From: Pseudomonadota bacterium
GTDB lineage: Bacteria > Bdellovibrionota_C > UBA2361 > SZUA-149 > DAOLCO01
Direction of reading: 5' to 3'
DNA: 64,000 bases
Assembly: GCA_027487795.1 (NCBI GenBank)
Contig: JAIYCX010000039.1
Coordinates: 419,811-483,810 of the forward strand
A model generated the notes under the pieces. The model saw only the letters and a list, made by a program, of their open reading frames with translations. It had not been told where the DNA came from and made no database searches. This document shows positions 36,243-45,491 of this stretch, piece by piece (position 1 is the first letter of the stretch; each line of letters starts with the position of its first letter). The position numbers and the translations under genes are program-made.

Positions 36243-36989
36243 TTATAATAAACCTTTTTCTCTAGCAGTATGAACAAATTGTGCATTTAACCTGCTATAA
36301 TGCTTTATTTTATCTTCAAAAAGTTCTTTTTTAAGAAGAAGTTCTTCTTTTAAAGTTTTTACAGGAGTTATAGAGTTTTTAGTTAGTTGCAAAACTAAGC
36401 TTATTGTTCTGTTTAGTATATCTGCTTCGTCAACTACTTCAGAAACAAGACCAGTTCTTAAAGCCCAATTAGAATCTTTCCACTCAGTGGAATAGCATAG
36501 TGAATTAAAATGACTGTTACCTATTTTATAAGTTAAAAATGGAGAAATTACTAACGGTGCAACACCTAAGGTTAGCTCACTAAGTCTATAGCTAGAATTG
36601 GTAGATGCGATAACATAATCTGAAGCTGCTATTAGTCCAAGACCACCGCCAACTGTTTTTCCTTTTACAATACTAACAACGGGAACTGGGTAGTACATCA
36701 GTGTAACTAATAGTAAGCCAATTGATTCTAAATAAGATGCGATTTCTGATTCTGATTTTAAGTTTTTATATTCATCTAAGTTAGCCCCGGATGAGAAAAC
36801 CTTATCTCCCTTCGCAGTGATAACTATTGTTTTAAGATCTTTAAAATCAACTAAAGCAATTTTAAGTGCATTATTAATTTGTAGAATTAATTCTCGTGAA
36901 AGTGAATTTGCTTTCTCAGAGTAAAACTCAAGATAAAATGCGCCATCTTTATATTCTGTAGTAACTGCTGATGATTTATTTTTGTCCAT
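36243..36989 (-). CDS. Enoyl-CoA hydratase/isomerase (crotonase) family protein
   Basis: 248 residues. The crotonase fold shows the oxyanion-hole segments SSGANLDEYK and GKTVGGGLGLIAASDYVIA. The Glu in SYRLSELTLGVAP sits where crotonases carry a catalytic acid. The second catalytic Glu of true hydratases (in GGGxxE) is replaced by G here, so hydratase activity is uncertain and isomerase or a related role is possible. It overlaps the upstream TrmH-type gene by 14 bp, so they form an operon. Confidence 0.82.
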   Translation of the reverse strand: MDKNKSSAVTTEYKDGAFYLEFYSEKANSLSRELILQINNALKIALVDFKDLKTIVITAKGDKVFSSGANLDEYKNLKSESEIASYLESIGLLLVTLMYYPVPVVSIVKGKTVGGGLGLIAASDYVIASTNSSYRLSELTLGVAPLVISPFLTYKIGNSHFNSLCYSTEWKDSNWALRTGLVSEVVDEADILNRTISLVLQLTKNSITPVKTLKEELLLKKELFEDKIKHYSRLNAQFVHTAREKGLL

Positions 36990-37758
36990 TTACAATCCGA
37001 TCTAATACTATTCCACAAGCGACAGAAACATTTAAACTTTGTAAAGCACTATAGCCTTCTATATATAATGCATTCTTAGCTACCATTCTTAAGGTATCAC
37101 TAACACCGTCTCGCTCACTACCAAGAACTATTGCTATTTTTATATCAGATATTTTTTTAGAATCTAAAAGTTTTTTAAAATTTCTAGTAAGGGTAGATTC
37201 CTCTGTTTCAGTCACTATAACTTCAAAGTCATCGTGTGCTAGTAGTTCAGTAGTTTTTATATAATCTTGCTCAATTCCGATATTAAGAGTCTCTGTACCA
37301 CCTTCACTTACCCTGGCTAATGCGCCCGATAATGATAATCGTTCTTTGGTTAAAATTAAGACTGAGGTAATACCAAAAAAACAGGCAGTTCTCAACAATG
37401 CTCCGATATTATGCGGATTGGTTATCGCATCTAGTATAAGTAAAGGTGTTTTGGAATTTGCAGAAGATATTAACTTATTTGTAGCTACAAAGTTTTTTCT
37501 CTTTGCATACAAACATACTCCCTCATTATGCTCAGTTTGACTTATTTTTTGTAGCTCTTCACTAGAAACTAAATTATAGGGTATCCTCAGACTGGCGGCC
37601 ATTGAAAGAAAGTCTTTAAATCTCCCCTCTTCGCCCTTTCTAACAAATATTTTAGTAATATCATTTGGTCTATTTTTTAAAACAGCTAATGTAGACTTAG
37701 CTCCATAAAATTTGTCATCTTTCTTTCGTTCTTCGTTCATTTTTTCTCTATGGTACAT
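36976..37758 (-). CDS. TrmH/RlmB-type 2'-O-methyltransferase (SPOUT)
   Basis: 260 residues. It has the substrate-binding L30e-like N-terminal domain (about 15-90, FYGAKSTLAVL). The SPOUT catalytic domain carries motif 1 ILDAITNPHNIGALLRTACFFG with the catalytic Asn/Arg. Motif 2 is AIVLGSERDGVSDTLR, and motif 3 is YIEGYSALQSLNVSVACGIVLD. This matches RlmB, which modifies Gm2251 of 23S rRNA, although the TrmH group is broad. The start is at 37758 or the in-frame ATG at 37740, which has an AGAG site; both keep the whole domain. It overlaps the membrane protein upstream by 11 bp. Confidence 0.88.
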   Translation of the reverse strand: MYHREKMNEERKKDDKFYGAKSTLAVLKNRPNDITKIFVRKGEEGRFKDFLSMAASLRIPYNLVSSEELQKISQTEHNEGVCLYAKRKNFVATNKLISSANSKTPLLILDAITNPHNIGALLRTACFFGITSVLILTKERLSLSGALARVSEGGTETLNIGIEQDYIKTTELLAHDDFEVIVTETEESTLTRNFKKLLDSKKISDIKIAIVLGSERDGVSDTLRMVAKNALYIEGYSALQSLNVSVACGIVLDRIVNGQK

Positions 37759-38197
37759 CTTTTGTTTTTAGATCGTCTTTAAATGAGGATACCCACTCTA
37801 ATCCTTCTGAAATTAGTTTTATCCAATCTAGTTCTGGAGCATATATACGAAGTACAGAGGACATAACTGTAAAAATAATTGGCGCTAAAAAAGCAGATAA
37901 AAATCCTGAGACTTCAATACCCGGTAAAAGCTTTACTAAAACCCAAAAAATTAAACCGTTAGCAATAAATACCTGAAGTGTTAATACTGATAAACTTCCA
38001 GCCATACTAAAGAATAAAGCCGCATCCCAAATTGTTGCATTAACTATTGTTATAGCTATTAAAATTGAAATTGCGCCAAATATACTACTGACTCGAAGAC
38101 CAGGTAGTATAAAAACCGTTAATCCCATAGCCACAAGCTGAGCTATTCCCCTATTTAAAGCTTCATATGAAGAAAAATCACTTAATAAATTATCCAT
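37748..38197 (-). CDS. YvlD/phage-holin-4-like small membrane protein
   Basis: 149 residues with four hydrophobic helices. The pair VLVKLLPGIEVSGFLSAFLAPII matches the C-terminal motif of the widespread YvlD (phage holin family 4) proteins, and LVAMGLTVFILPGLRVSS is the matching N-terminal helix. Not a lysis protein in this setting. Function unknown. It heads the trmH-type/crotonase operon. Confidence 0.72.
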   Translation of the reverse strand: MDNLLSDFSSYEALNRGIAQLVAMGLTVFILPGLRVSSIFGAISILIAITIVNATIWDAALFFSMAGSLSVLTLQVFIANGLIFWVLVKLLPGIEVSGFLSAFLAPIIFTVMSSVLRIYAPELDWIKLISEGLEWVSSFKDDLKTKDVP

Positions 38198-38285
38198 GCT
38201 AATTACCTATTTGCACTATTATCCTATAGGATTTACTATAGGTTTCAATAAATAACATCTCATTTAATTTTAGGTAAGATAACAA

Positions 38286-39962
38286 ATGTCGGAAACAATC
38301 ATCTATTCAATGATGAAGGTGTCTAAAGTACACCCACCAAGCAAAACTGTAATTAAAGATATTAGTCTTTCATATTTCTATGGGGCAAAAATTGGTGTCC
38401 TAGGTCTAAACGGTTCTGGGAAAAGCTCGCTTTTAAGAATCATGGCAGGAGTAGATAAGGACTTTAACGGAGAGGCACATCTCAGTCCTGGTTACACTGT
38501 AGGATTTCTCGAACAAGAACCAAAACTAGATCCTACTAAAACTGTTAGAGAAGTTGTCGAAGAAGGTGTATCAGAAGTCATGGCTCTTCTAAAAGAGTTT
38601 AATGATATAAATGATAAGATGTCTTCTGGGGAAGATGTTGACTATGATAAACTTTTAGAAAAGCAAAGTCAGGTAATGGAAAAGATCGAAGCAGCAGATG
38701 CTTGGTCAATCGATGACAAATTAAACTTTGCAATGGATGCACTAAGATGTCCTCCAGCAGATTCCTCCGTAGTTAATCTCTCAGGGGGAGAAAAAAGAAG
38801 AGTGGCACTTTGTCGTTTACTACTAAGTGAGCCAGATATTTTATTGTTAGATGAACCTACTAACCACCTTGATGCAGAGTCTGTTCAGTGGTTAGAAAAG
38901 CATTTACAAGATTATAAAGGTACAGTAATCGCTGTAACTCACGATAGATATTTCTTAGATAATGTTGCAGGCTGGATTCTTGAGCTTGACAGAGGTCATG
39001 GCATTCCTTGGAAAGGAAACTATTCTTCTTGGTTAGAACAAAAACAAAAAAGATTAGAACTTGAAGAAAAGGGTGAAGCTAAAAAACAAAAAACTCTAGA
39101 AAGAGAATTAGAGTGGATAAGAATGTCACCTAAGGGTAGACAAGCAAAGGGGAAAGCAAGAATTTCCTCATATGAGAAGCTATTAAATCAAAAAAGAGAC
39201 GAGCTAATCCAAGATCTTCAGATTTACATTCCACCAGGACCTAGATTAGGTAATTTAGTTATAGAAGCATCCGGTATTTCAAAAAGTTACGGTGATAAAC
39301 TTCTTTATAAAGATTTAAGCTTTTCACTTCCTGCAGGTGGTATTGTTGGTGTTATTGGACCAAACGGTGCTGGTAAAACCACTTTATTTAAGCTTATATC
39401 TGGTGAAGAAAAGCCAGATACTGGAGAGTTTAAAGTTGGAAACTCTGTTGTCCTAGGCTATATGGAGCAATCTAGAGAAGCACTTGATGAAAACAAGACT
39501 CTTTTTGAAGCTATATCAGGTGGAGCAGAAACCATACTTCTAGGTGGTCAAGAAGTAAATGCCAGAGCTTACGTTGCTAGATTTAACTTTCAAGGATCTG
39601 ATCAACAGAAGAAAGTAGGAATGTTATCAGGGGGAGAGAGAAATAGAGCACAGTTAGCGTTACTTCTTAAGCAAGAATCAAATGTTATTCTTCTAGATGA
39701 ACCTACTAACGATCTTGATATTAATACTCTTAGAGCATTAGAAGAGGCTTTAGATAACTTTGCAGGATGTGCAGTGGTGATAAGTCACGATAGATGGTTT
39801 TTAGACCGAATCGCAACTCATATCTTAGCTTTTGAAGGTGATAGCCAAGTGGTATGGTTTGATGGTAATTTCACTGAATATGAAGAAGATAGAAAAAGAC
39901 GCTTAGGAAAAGATGCAGAAACTCCTAAAAGAATTAGATATGCTACTTTAAAAAGAAACTAG
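38286..39962 (+). CDS. ettA: Energy-dependent translational throttle protein EttA (ABC-F)
   Basis: 558 residues with two ABC ATPase domains and no membrane part. Walker A1 is GLNGSGKSS, signature 1 is LSGGEKRRVALCR and Walker B1 is LLLDEPTNHLDA. The P-site tRNA interaction motif region (about 250-310) is charged. Walker A2 is GPNGAGKTT, signature 2 is LSGGERNRAQLA and Walker B2 is LLDEPTNDLD. It binds the ribosomal E-site and tunes translation to ATP level. Normal length (about 555). First of the run ettA - J protein - LapA/TPR - gpmI. Confidence 0.95.
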   Translation: MSETIIYSMMKVSKVHPPSKTVIKDISLSYFYGAKIGVLGLNGSGKSSLLRIMAGVDKDFNGEAHLSPGYTVGFLEQEPKLDPTKTVREVVEEGVSEVMALLKEFNDINDKMSSGEDVDYDKLLEKQSQVMEKIEAADAWSIDDKLNFAMDALRCPPADSSVVNLSGGEKRRVALCRLLLSEPDILLLDEPTNHLDAESVQWLEKHLQDYKGTVIAVTHDRYFLDNVAGWILELDRGHGIPWKGNYSSWLEQKQKRLELEEKGEAKKQKTLERELEWIRMSPKGRQAKGKARISSYEKLLNQKRDELIQDLQIYIPPGPRLGNLVIEASGISKSYGDKLLYKDLSFSLPAGGIVGVIGPNGAGKTTLFKLISGEEKPDTGEFKVGNSVVLGYMEQSREALDENKTLFEAISGGAETILLGGQEVNARAYVARFNFQGSDQQKKVGMLSGGERNRAQLALLLKQESNVILLDEPTNDLDINTLRALEEALDNFAGCAVVISHDRWFLDRIATHILAFEGDSQVVWFDGNFTEYEEDRKRRLGKDAETPKRIRYATLKRN

Positions 39963-40010
39963 GTAACAATATTGCTCCAAAAGTTTGTCCGGATAAATAT
40001 ACTCAGTTAA

Positions 40011-40595
40011 ATGAAGGATCTTTCAAATAAAAATTACTACGAGTTATTGGGTGTAGAAAGAACTGCAACTGAAGCCGAAATAAAACAGGCTTTCAAGGAA
40101 ATTTCTATTGTCTACCACCCTGACTCTAATTTTTTTGATGAAATACTTCCTCAAGAAATGAAAGAGTCTGATGATGAAGTTTTTAAAGCGATAACAGAAG
40201 CATATCAAACTATTAGTCATCGTGATAGAAGAAGAGTCTACGATGCAGAGCTGAATAAAGCAGAACTTGCTAAAGGTATAAATTCAACTGGTGAATGGAT
40301 TCGACCAGATGGTAGTAATCCAATAGAAAAAAATCAAGTAAGAGAGAGAACGCCAACAGTCACGAACTTACAGAGATTACATAAACAATTCGAAAATGAA
40401 GAACTGAAAAATGATGGTAGTGGTACCTATAAAAGGCCAAATTCTCTACCTTTATCAGCTAAAGTAGCAGCTGAAACGATGAGCATGAAAGACTTGATGG
40501 AAGAAAAAAGTCCATTTGATAATAGATTTTTATTTATAATATTTGGCGCTGGGATCTTATTACTGCTAGTATTAGTTATACTAATATTTTTGTAA
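40011..40595 (+). CDS. Membrane-anchored J-domain protein
   Basis: 194 residues. The N-terminal J domain is NYYELLGVERTATEAEIKQAF with the HPD motif in VYHPDSN (HPD intact). An insertion FFDEILPQEMKESDDE comes before the fourth helix. A polar linker follows, and a C-terminal hydrophobic helix (about 170-192, FLFIIFGAGILLLLVLVILIFL) that anchors it in the membrane. It is not DnaJ itself: no zinc fingers and no C-terminal domains. It presumably recruits DnaK to a membrane site. It is 48 bp after ettA and 14 bp before the LapA-TPR gene. Confidence 0.8.
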   Translation: MKDLSNKNYYELLGVERTATEAEIKQAFKEISIVYHPDSNFFDEILPQEMKESDDEVFKAITEAYQTISHRDRRRVYDAELNKAELAKGINSTGEWIRPDGSNPIEKNQVRERTPTVTNLQRLHKQFENEELKNDGSGTYKRPNSLPLSAKVAAETMSMKDLMEEKSPFDNRFLFIIFGAGILLLLVLVILIFL

Positions 40596-40609
40596 TACCC
40601 ACAATATTT

Positions 40610-41920
40610 ATGCTTAGAAAATTCTCTTTGTTCACGTTAGTAGCAATAATATCCGCTATTATACTTTATGTTTATTATTTCAATTCAGAGAGCGTAAAAT
40701 TAAGCATCTCATCTACTGAGCATTATACTGTTCCATTAGCTTTAATAATTGTTTCTTCATTTTTGTTTGGCGTTTTTGTTCTTGGTATCTCACTTATAGC
40801 ATTAGGTATAAGAACAAAATTAAATATCTGGAAGCTAACCCAAAAATTAGAAGATAAAACAAAACATCTATTAGAAGTTGATAATGCTAAAGATTTAATT
40901 GCTATTGGTAACATCAATCAAGCTGAGTTATTGTTAGAAAAACTACTTAACAAAGATAATAGAAATATAGTTACAAGAGATTTACTTGCAGAGGCTTATG
41001 CAAGAGATGACGAAAAAACAAAAGCACTTGGGATATTGGAAACCGTAAGAGCTGAGGAAAAACGTTCTCCTTCCCTACTTCTTAAATTAGCTGATATCTA
41101 TGAAGAGTTGGGTAATTTAAGTGCTGCGTATGATAATATAAATCTAGCTCTGCAAAACTACCCGAAAAGTATCCCTTTATTAAAGAGAAGTATTGATCTT
41201 ACTAGGAAACTTGGGAAGATTGATGAGGCACTAACATTAGCAAAGCAACTTTATCAAGTATGCACTTTTCCCGACCAAAAAAATGTAAAAAATTTAATCG
41301 CTAGTATTTCTTTTGATAAACTCGGACTCATTCCAAGTTCAGAAAAAGCTAATTATGAAATTGAATTAAATAAAATTCTAAAAGAATTTAAAGATTTTGA
41401 GCCTGCAATACTAGAAGCTGCAAAAGCTCATCTAAGAGGCGAAAGTCCTGATCATGGATTAAAATTACTTAAAAAACTGGTATATAATAATCACTCTGTA
41501 AATGCTCTGCAAATACTATGTAATTATCATTTAGAAGTAGAAGACCCGGGTTCTACGGTTTCTCTTCTTGAAGATGTAATTCAAAAAGTTTCTAGTTTAA
41601 AGCTTAGCTCATCTTTACTACTCTTACAGGTTTACATTTACTTAGAAGCTGCGGAAAAAGCTAGAGATCTTTTATTAAATATAGAGACTCAAAATCAGAA
41701 TTTATCTAGTGAAATATTAGAATTCTTAGAAGTTTTAAAAGTAAAAATAGAGTCTAAGAGTTTAATTAGAGCGGGACAACATTTATCCTTAGATAAACTT
41801 GTTCTTAAAACGGCAATTAAATATAAGCTTCCGCATATAGTTGGAAAAGTATTAAATCCTGCTTTATCCGTAGAGCAACTTAAGCTGATAGAACCACTAC
41901 AACAAAATTTAAGAAACTAA
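40610..41920 (+). CDS. LapA-like membrane domain fused to TPR repeats (LapB-like)
   Basis: 436 residues. Two transmembrane helices (about 5-25 and 42-66, TVPLALIIVSSFLFGVFVLGISLIALG) followed by a basic helix match the LapA domain. From about 95 onward come tetratricopeptide-like helical repeats (AYARDDEKTKALGILE, DIYEELGNLSAAYDNINLALQNYP, SLLKRSIDLTRKLGKIDEALTLA), resembling LapB. In enterobacteria these are separate adjacent proteins that control LPS synthesis with FtsH. The rubredoxin-like metal domain of LapB was not seen. Function here is inference; the gene sits between the J protein and gpmI. Confidence 0.62.
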   Translation: MLRKFSLFTLVAIISAIILYVYYFNSESVKLSISSTEHYTVPLALIIVSSFLFGVFVLGISLIALGIRTKLNIWKLTQKLEDKTKHLLEVDNAKDLIAIGNINQAELLLEKLLNKDNRNIVTRDLLAEAYARDDEKTKALGILETVRAEEKRSPSLLLKLADIYEELGNLSAAYDNINLALQNYPKSIPLLKRSIDLTRKLGKIDEALTLAKQLYQVCTFPDQKNVKNLIASISFDKLGLIPSSEKANYEIELNKILKEFKDFEPAILEAAKAHLRGESPDHGLKLLKKLVYNNHSVNALQILCNYHLEVEDPGSTVSLLEDVIQKVSSLKLSSSLLLLQVYIYLEAAEKARDLLLNIETQNQNLSSEILEFLEVLKVKIESKSLIRAGQHLSLDKLVLKTAIKYKLPHIVGKVLNPALSVEQLKLIEPLQQNLRN

Positions 41921-41932
41921 AATAAAATAAGT

Positions 41933-43525
41933 ATGACTACTGGACCTTTAGTACTAGCTATCCTAGACGGACTTGCTCTTAATCCTGATAAAAAAGCCAA
42001 TGCTTTTCTATTAGCAAAAACTCCGACTCTAGATAATTTATTCAAAACTTACTCATGGACATCACTGACTTCACATGGAGAAGCTGTTGGACTACCTGCT
42101 GGGCAAATGGGTAATTCAGAAGTTGGTCACTTAAATATAGGAGCAGGAAGAAGAGTACTGCAAGATCTTACAAAAATTAACGAGTCTTTTGAGCATATAG
42201 AAAATTTCAAAAATGAAGATCTGAGTAATTTCTTTAAAAAACTTTCTACTAGTAACAAGTCTTTGCATTTAATTGGATTAACTAGCTCAGGTGGAGTGCA
42301 CAGTAATTTAGAACATGTTTACTCCTTAGTAACTTTGGCACAACTCGCAGGTGTATCTAAAGTTATAATTCATGTAATCTCAGACGGTAGAGACAAACCA
42401 CAAAGAGAAGCCATAAATGAACTTAAAGCACTACAAACTTTTGTAGAAAAATCGAATGCGATAAGTACTACAAAAAAAGTTATTATTGGTAGTTTAATCG
42501 GCCGATTCTACGGAATGGATAGAGATACCCGCTGGGAGAGAACAGAATTAGCATATGATCTTTACACAAACATAAACTCAGAAGCAGATCATGCGACTGA
42601 TTTAATTAGTGCATTAACTTCAGCGTATGCAAAGGATCAAACAGATGAGTTTGTCACTCCTTACAGACTTGGATCTAAAGAAGATAATAAAGATTCTATT
42701 ATAGCAGATGATGATGGAATTTTATTTTATAACTTTAGAGCTGATAGAATGAAGCAAATAGTTAGTAGTTTTTTTGATGCTTCATTTACAGGTTTTAAAA
42801 GAAATATTTATCCTAAATTATCATTCGTCTGTACTTTAACAGAGTATGATGAAAATTATCCTATTAAATCACTTTTTCCACCTAAAGATATTACAAATCA
42901 TCTTGGAGAAGTAATATCCAAACATGGTCTCAAACAATTACGCATAGCAGAAACAGAAAAATATCCACATGTAACTTATTTTTTCAGCGGTGGAGAAGAG
43001 AAAATACTGGAAGGAGAAGAAAGAATCTTAGTACCTTCAACTAGGGAAGTGAAAACTTACGATTTAAAACCTGAGATGAGTGCATTAGAAATAACAAGTA
43101 AGCTAATATCTAGACTTGAAGCAGATGATAGACCAGATGTCGTTATTTTAAATTTTGCGAACTGCGACATGGTTGGTCATACTGGTAATCTACAAGCTGC
43201 AATTCTTGCCGTAGAAACAGTAGACGCATGCGTACAAAAAATATACTCAACTATCTCAAAATTAAATGGAACTTTGTTAGTTACAGCTGATCATGGAAAT
43301 TCCGATCAGATGATAGACTATGATACGAACGCTCCTCATACATATCATACTAAATATAAAGTACCATTTATAATATGTGATGAGAGGTACAAATCAGGTA
43401 ATGTTGCGATGAGAGCTGATGGAGCATTAAGAGATATCGCCCCTAGTATTTTAGATATTCTTGGTATTACAAAGCCAGAAGAAATGGACGGTAGCTCACT
43501 TATTATTGGTAATATTAAAGGCTAG
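41933..43525 (+). CDS. gpmI: 2,3-bisphosphoglycerate-independent phosphoglycerate mutase
   Basis: 530 residues, typical of GpmI, interconverting 3- and 2-phosphoglycerate in glycolysis. The metal-binding Asp is D12 (ILDGL) and the Ser nucleophile is S62 in AGQMGNSEVGHLN. The phosphatase-fold C-terminal motif is TADHGNSDQMID with THTKY-like APHTYHTKYKVPFI after it. ATG 41933 is 12 bp after the LapA-TPR stop. It overlaps the convergent sseB by 4 bp. Confidence 0.95.
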   Translation: MTTGPLVLAILDGLALNPDKKANAFLLAKTPTLDNLFKTYSWTSLTSHGEAVGLPAGQMGNSEVGHLNIGAGRRVLQDLTKINESFEHIENFKNEDLSNFFKKLSTSNKSLHLIGLTSSGGVHSNLEHVYSLVTLAQLAGVSKVIIHVISDGRDKPQREAINELKALQTFVEKSNAISTTKKVIIGSLIGRFYGMDRDTRWERTELAYDLYTNINSEADHATDLISALTSAYAKDQTDEFVTPYRLGSKEDNKDSIIADDDGILFYNFRADRMKQIVSSFFDASFTGFKRNIYPKLSFVCTLTEYDENYPIKSLFPPKDITNHLGEVISKHGLKQLRIAETEKYPHVTYFFSGGEEKILEGEERILVPSTREVKTYDLKPEMSALEITSKLISRLEADDRPDVVILNFANCDMVGHTGNLQAAILAVETVDACVQKIYSTISKLNGTLLVTADHGNSDQMIDYDTNAPHTYHTKYKVPFIICDERYKSGNVAMRADGALRDIAPSILDILGITKPEEMDGSSLIIGNIKG

Positions 43526-44502
43526 TGTTTTTTTCCGTTATATCCAAAAAGTAAACGTAATCCAGTATTTTTTAAAGAAGAAAATGAGAGTGAGTCGCTA
43601 TTTTCTTCTTTTGTACTTTCTTGCTGTGTACTTTCTTTAGGGCTTTCTGTAATAGATTTATAATAAGAATCTAAATCTTCAATTTCTAAATTTGTACTAG
43701 ATTTTCCTACTTTCTTTTCTTTTTTAAGATTTAATTCAGTTACTTCTATTTCAGAAACTAGCTCATATGGCTTGATGTAAAATGGGAGTAACCTCTTGAA
43801 AAGATCCCATGAGCTTGAGTGAATATCATACAAATCATCAATAACTTCTATGCCGCTTGCGTAACCGAAAATTCTTTTAGAAAGTGCAGCTATTTTTTCA
43901 TATAAATTGAATCTTAAGTCCTCCTCCATTCCCTCAACTAAAATACCAAGAAGACAGTCGCTATCGTTTGATTTAATAGTGGCTAGATAGGCTTCTGAGA
44001 TTATTGGATAATCATCAAGAATGTTAATAAGACTTATTTCAAGATCAGTTAAGACTTCTTTATCGAGAGTATAATATGTTTTGTCTTGATCGAGATCATT
44101 GATTTTCTCATCCGTATTGTGTTCTTCTTCTACTATTACTTCATTCTGTAAAAGCTCAGGTGAAAAAGACACTTCAAGTGATGTATTTGGTTCTATGATT
44201 AAACCATAGCCCTTTGGCATGCTATTTAATAATGAGTCTCCTCTTACCTCTACAGGATGAATATCATAGTCATTTGAAACACTAAGGAGATGAGACTTGG
44301 TTAAAAAAACAGGGATATGATGATTACCATCTCTATCAACAGTCAGTACTGTTAATTTAATTAGTTCGTTTTGCTTAACTTCTTTTTTTACGCCCATAAA
44401 GAAGATACTAGGAGAAAGTAACGGAATAACAGACTCGACTTCTTTAAGCTCACCTCGAGCTATTCTGAATAAGTATTTCTGAAGAACTTCTCCGTAATTC
44501 AC
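43522..44502 (-). CDS. SseB-family protein
   Basis: 326 residues. The N-terminal half has the SseB pattern of short strands (IPVFLTKSHLLSV, HPVEVRGDSLLNSMPKGYGLIIEPNTSLEVSFSPELL). The C-terminal half contains SEAYLATIKSNDSDCLLGILVEG, typical of the SseB C-terminal domain. SseB was named for enhanced serine sensitivity; its biochemical role is not defined. The last 60 residues are low-complexity K/S/E. The start is GTG at 44502, with no better ATG in the conserved region. Confidence 0.7.
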   Translation of the reverse strand: MNYGEVLQKYLFRIARGELKEVESVIPLLSPSIFFMGVKKEVKQNELIKLTVLTVDRDGNHHIPVFLTKSHLLSVSNDYDIHPVEVRGDSLLNSMPKGYGLIIEPNTSLEVSFSPELLQNEVIVEEEHNTDEKINDLDQDKTYYTLDKEVLTDLEISLINILDDYPIISEAYLATIKSNDSDCLLGILVEGMEEDLRFNLYEKIAALSKRIFGYASGIEVIDDLYDIHSSSWDLFKRLLPFYIKPYELVSEIEVTELNLKKEKKVGKSSTNLEIEDLDSYYKSITESPKESTQQESTKEENSDSLSFSSLKNTGLRLLFGYNGKKH

Positions 44503-44662
44503 TAAAGCATCCCTGTTTACAAAATAAGTCTTAAGTCATGCTAGTTATTTCAGTCTAGACGTTGCTATCTGAGTACTAATAACATAAATATAGAATAGTC
44601 TATAAAACTTATGTAATATTAGGCAAGTATAAGCAAGAATAATTCAAAACATCCTGTTATTA

Positions 44663-45475
44663 ATGACTATTTTAGATCCATCTTGGTACAAAACCTGGTT
44701 TGAAAATCCCGCTTATAGCTCAGTCTATGCTCATAGGGATAATGAAGATGCTAAGCTAATAGTAAAGTTAATAACGGATTTTTTTGAAAGTTTTAACTGT
44801 AAAAACTATAATAGTGAAAATTCTAACAGTGAAAAGATTCTCCTAGATTTAGGTTCTGGAAATGGAAGGCATGCAATATTATTAAATGAAAAATTTGACA
44901 ATGTTATAAGCTTAGATCTTTCAAGAACTTTGCTTTTAAATGCAAGGGAAAACTTTAAAAGTTTAAAAGATAAAAATATACCATTAGCAGTCAGGAGTGA
45001 TTACAGAAAATTACCACTAGCGAATAACAGCATTGATATAATTTGCAGTTTATTTACAAGTTTTGGATATTTCGAAACTGACTTAGAACATACTAAACTC
45101 TTAGAAGAGTGGTCTAATACTTTAAAACAAGATGGTGTCTTAGTTCTAGATTTACCAAACTTAGAATTCGTAAAGACTAATCTAGTTAAAGAAAATACCT
45201 CTACTATTTCTGGCAAAGAAGTAACAGAACGTCGTAGTTTCCAAGTTACTCCCCCAAGAGTTAATAAAAGCATTACCTTCTATCCACTTAACGATAGTGA
45301 AGAAACTGAAGTATTTAATGAATCTGTAAGACTCTACACTCTACAAGAGTTAATAAAATTATGCTCGATATCTGGATTAGAACTAGTTAAAACCTATGGT
45401 AGTTACGATAAAGAAGATTATATCGAGTTAACAAGCCCAAGAATGATACTATTCTTCAAGAAAATCTTTATTTGA
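44663..45475 (+). CDS. SAM-dependent methyltransferase heading the bacillithiol operon
   Basis: A 270-residue class I methyltransferase. SAM-binding motif I is LLDLGSGNGRHAILL (60-74), motif II is VISLDLSRTLLLNA, and a DYRKLPLANNSIDIICSLFTSFGYF-like segment follows. The substrate is not readable from sequence. It lies 16 bp upstream of bshC in the same direction. In Chlorobi a SAM methyltransferase (NmbA) N-methylates bacillithiol, so this gene is a good candidate for the same step (inference). No ribosome-binding site strong enough to decide the start was seen. Confidence 0.82.
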   Translation: MTILDPSWYKTWFENPAYSSVYAHRDNEDAKLIVKLITDFFESFNCKNYNSENSNSEKILLDLGSGNGRHAILLNEKFDNVISLDLSRTLLLNARENFKSLKDKNIPLAVRSDYRKLPLANNSIDIICSLFTSFGYFETDLEHTKLLEEWSNTLKQDGVLVLDLPNLEFVKTNLVKENTSTISGKEVTERRSFQVTPPRVNKSITFYPLNDSEETEVFNESVRLYTLQELIKLCSISGLELVKTYGSYDKEDYIELTSPRMILFFKKIFI

Positions 45476-45491
45476 TATAGAATACCAGTCA

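Noticed and set aside
37748..38197. Phage lysis holin
   Set aside because: The holin-4/YvlD family is widely chromosomal and no phage gene is adjacent.
44663..45475. Restriction-modification methylase
   Set aside because: No NPPY/DPPY motif or target-recognition domain, and it is tied to the bacillithiol genes rather than to a nuclease.
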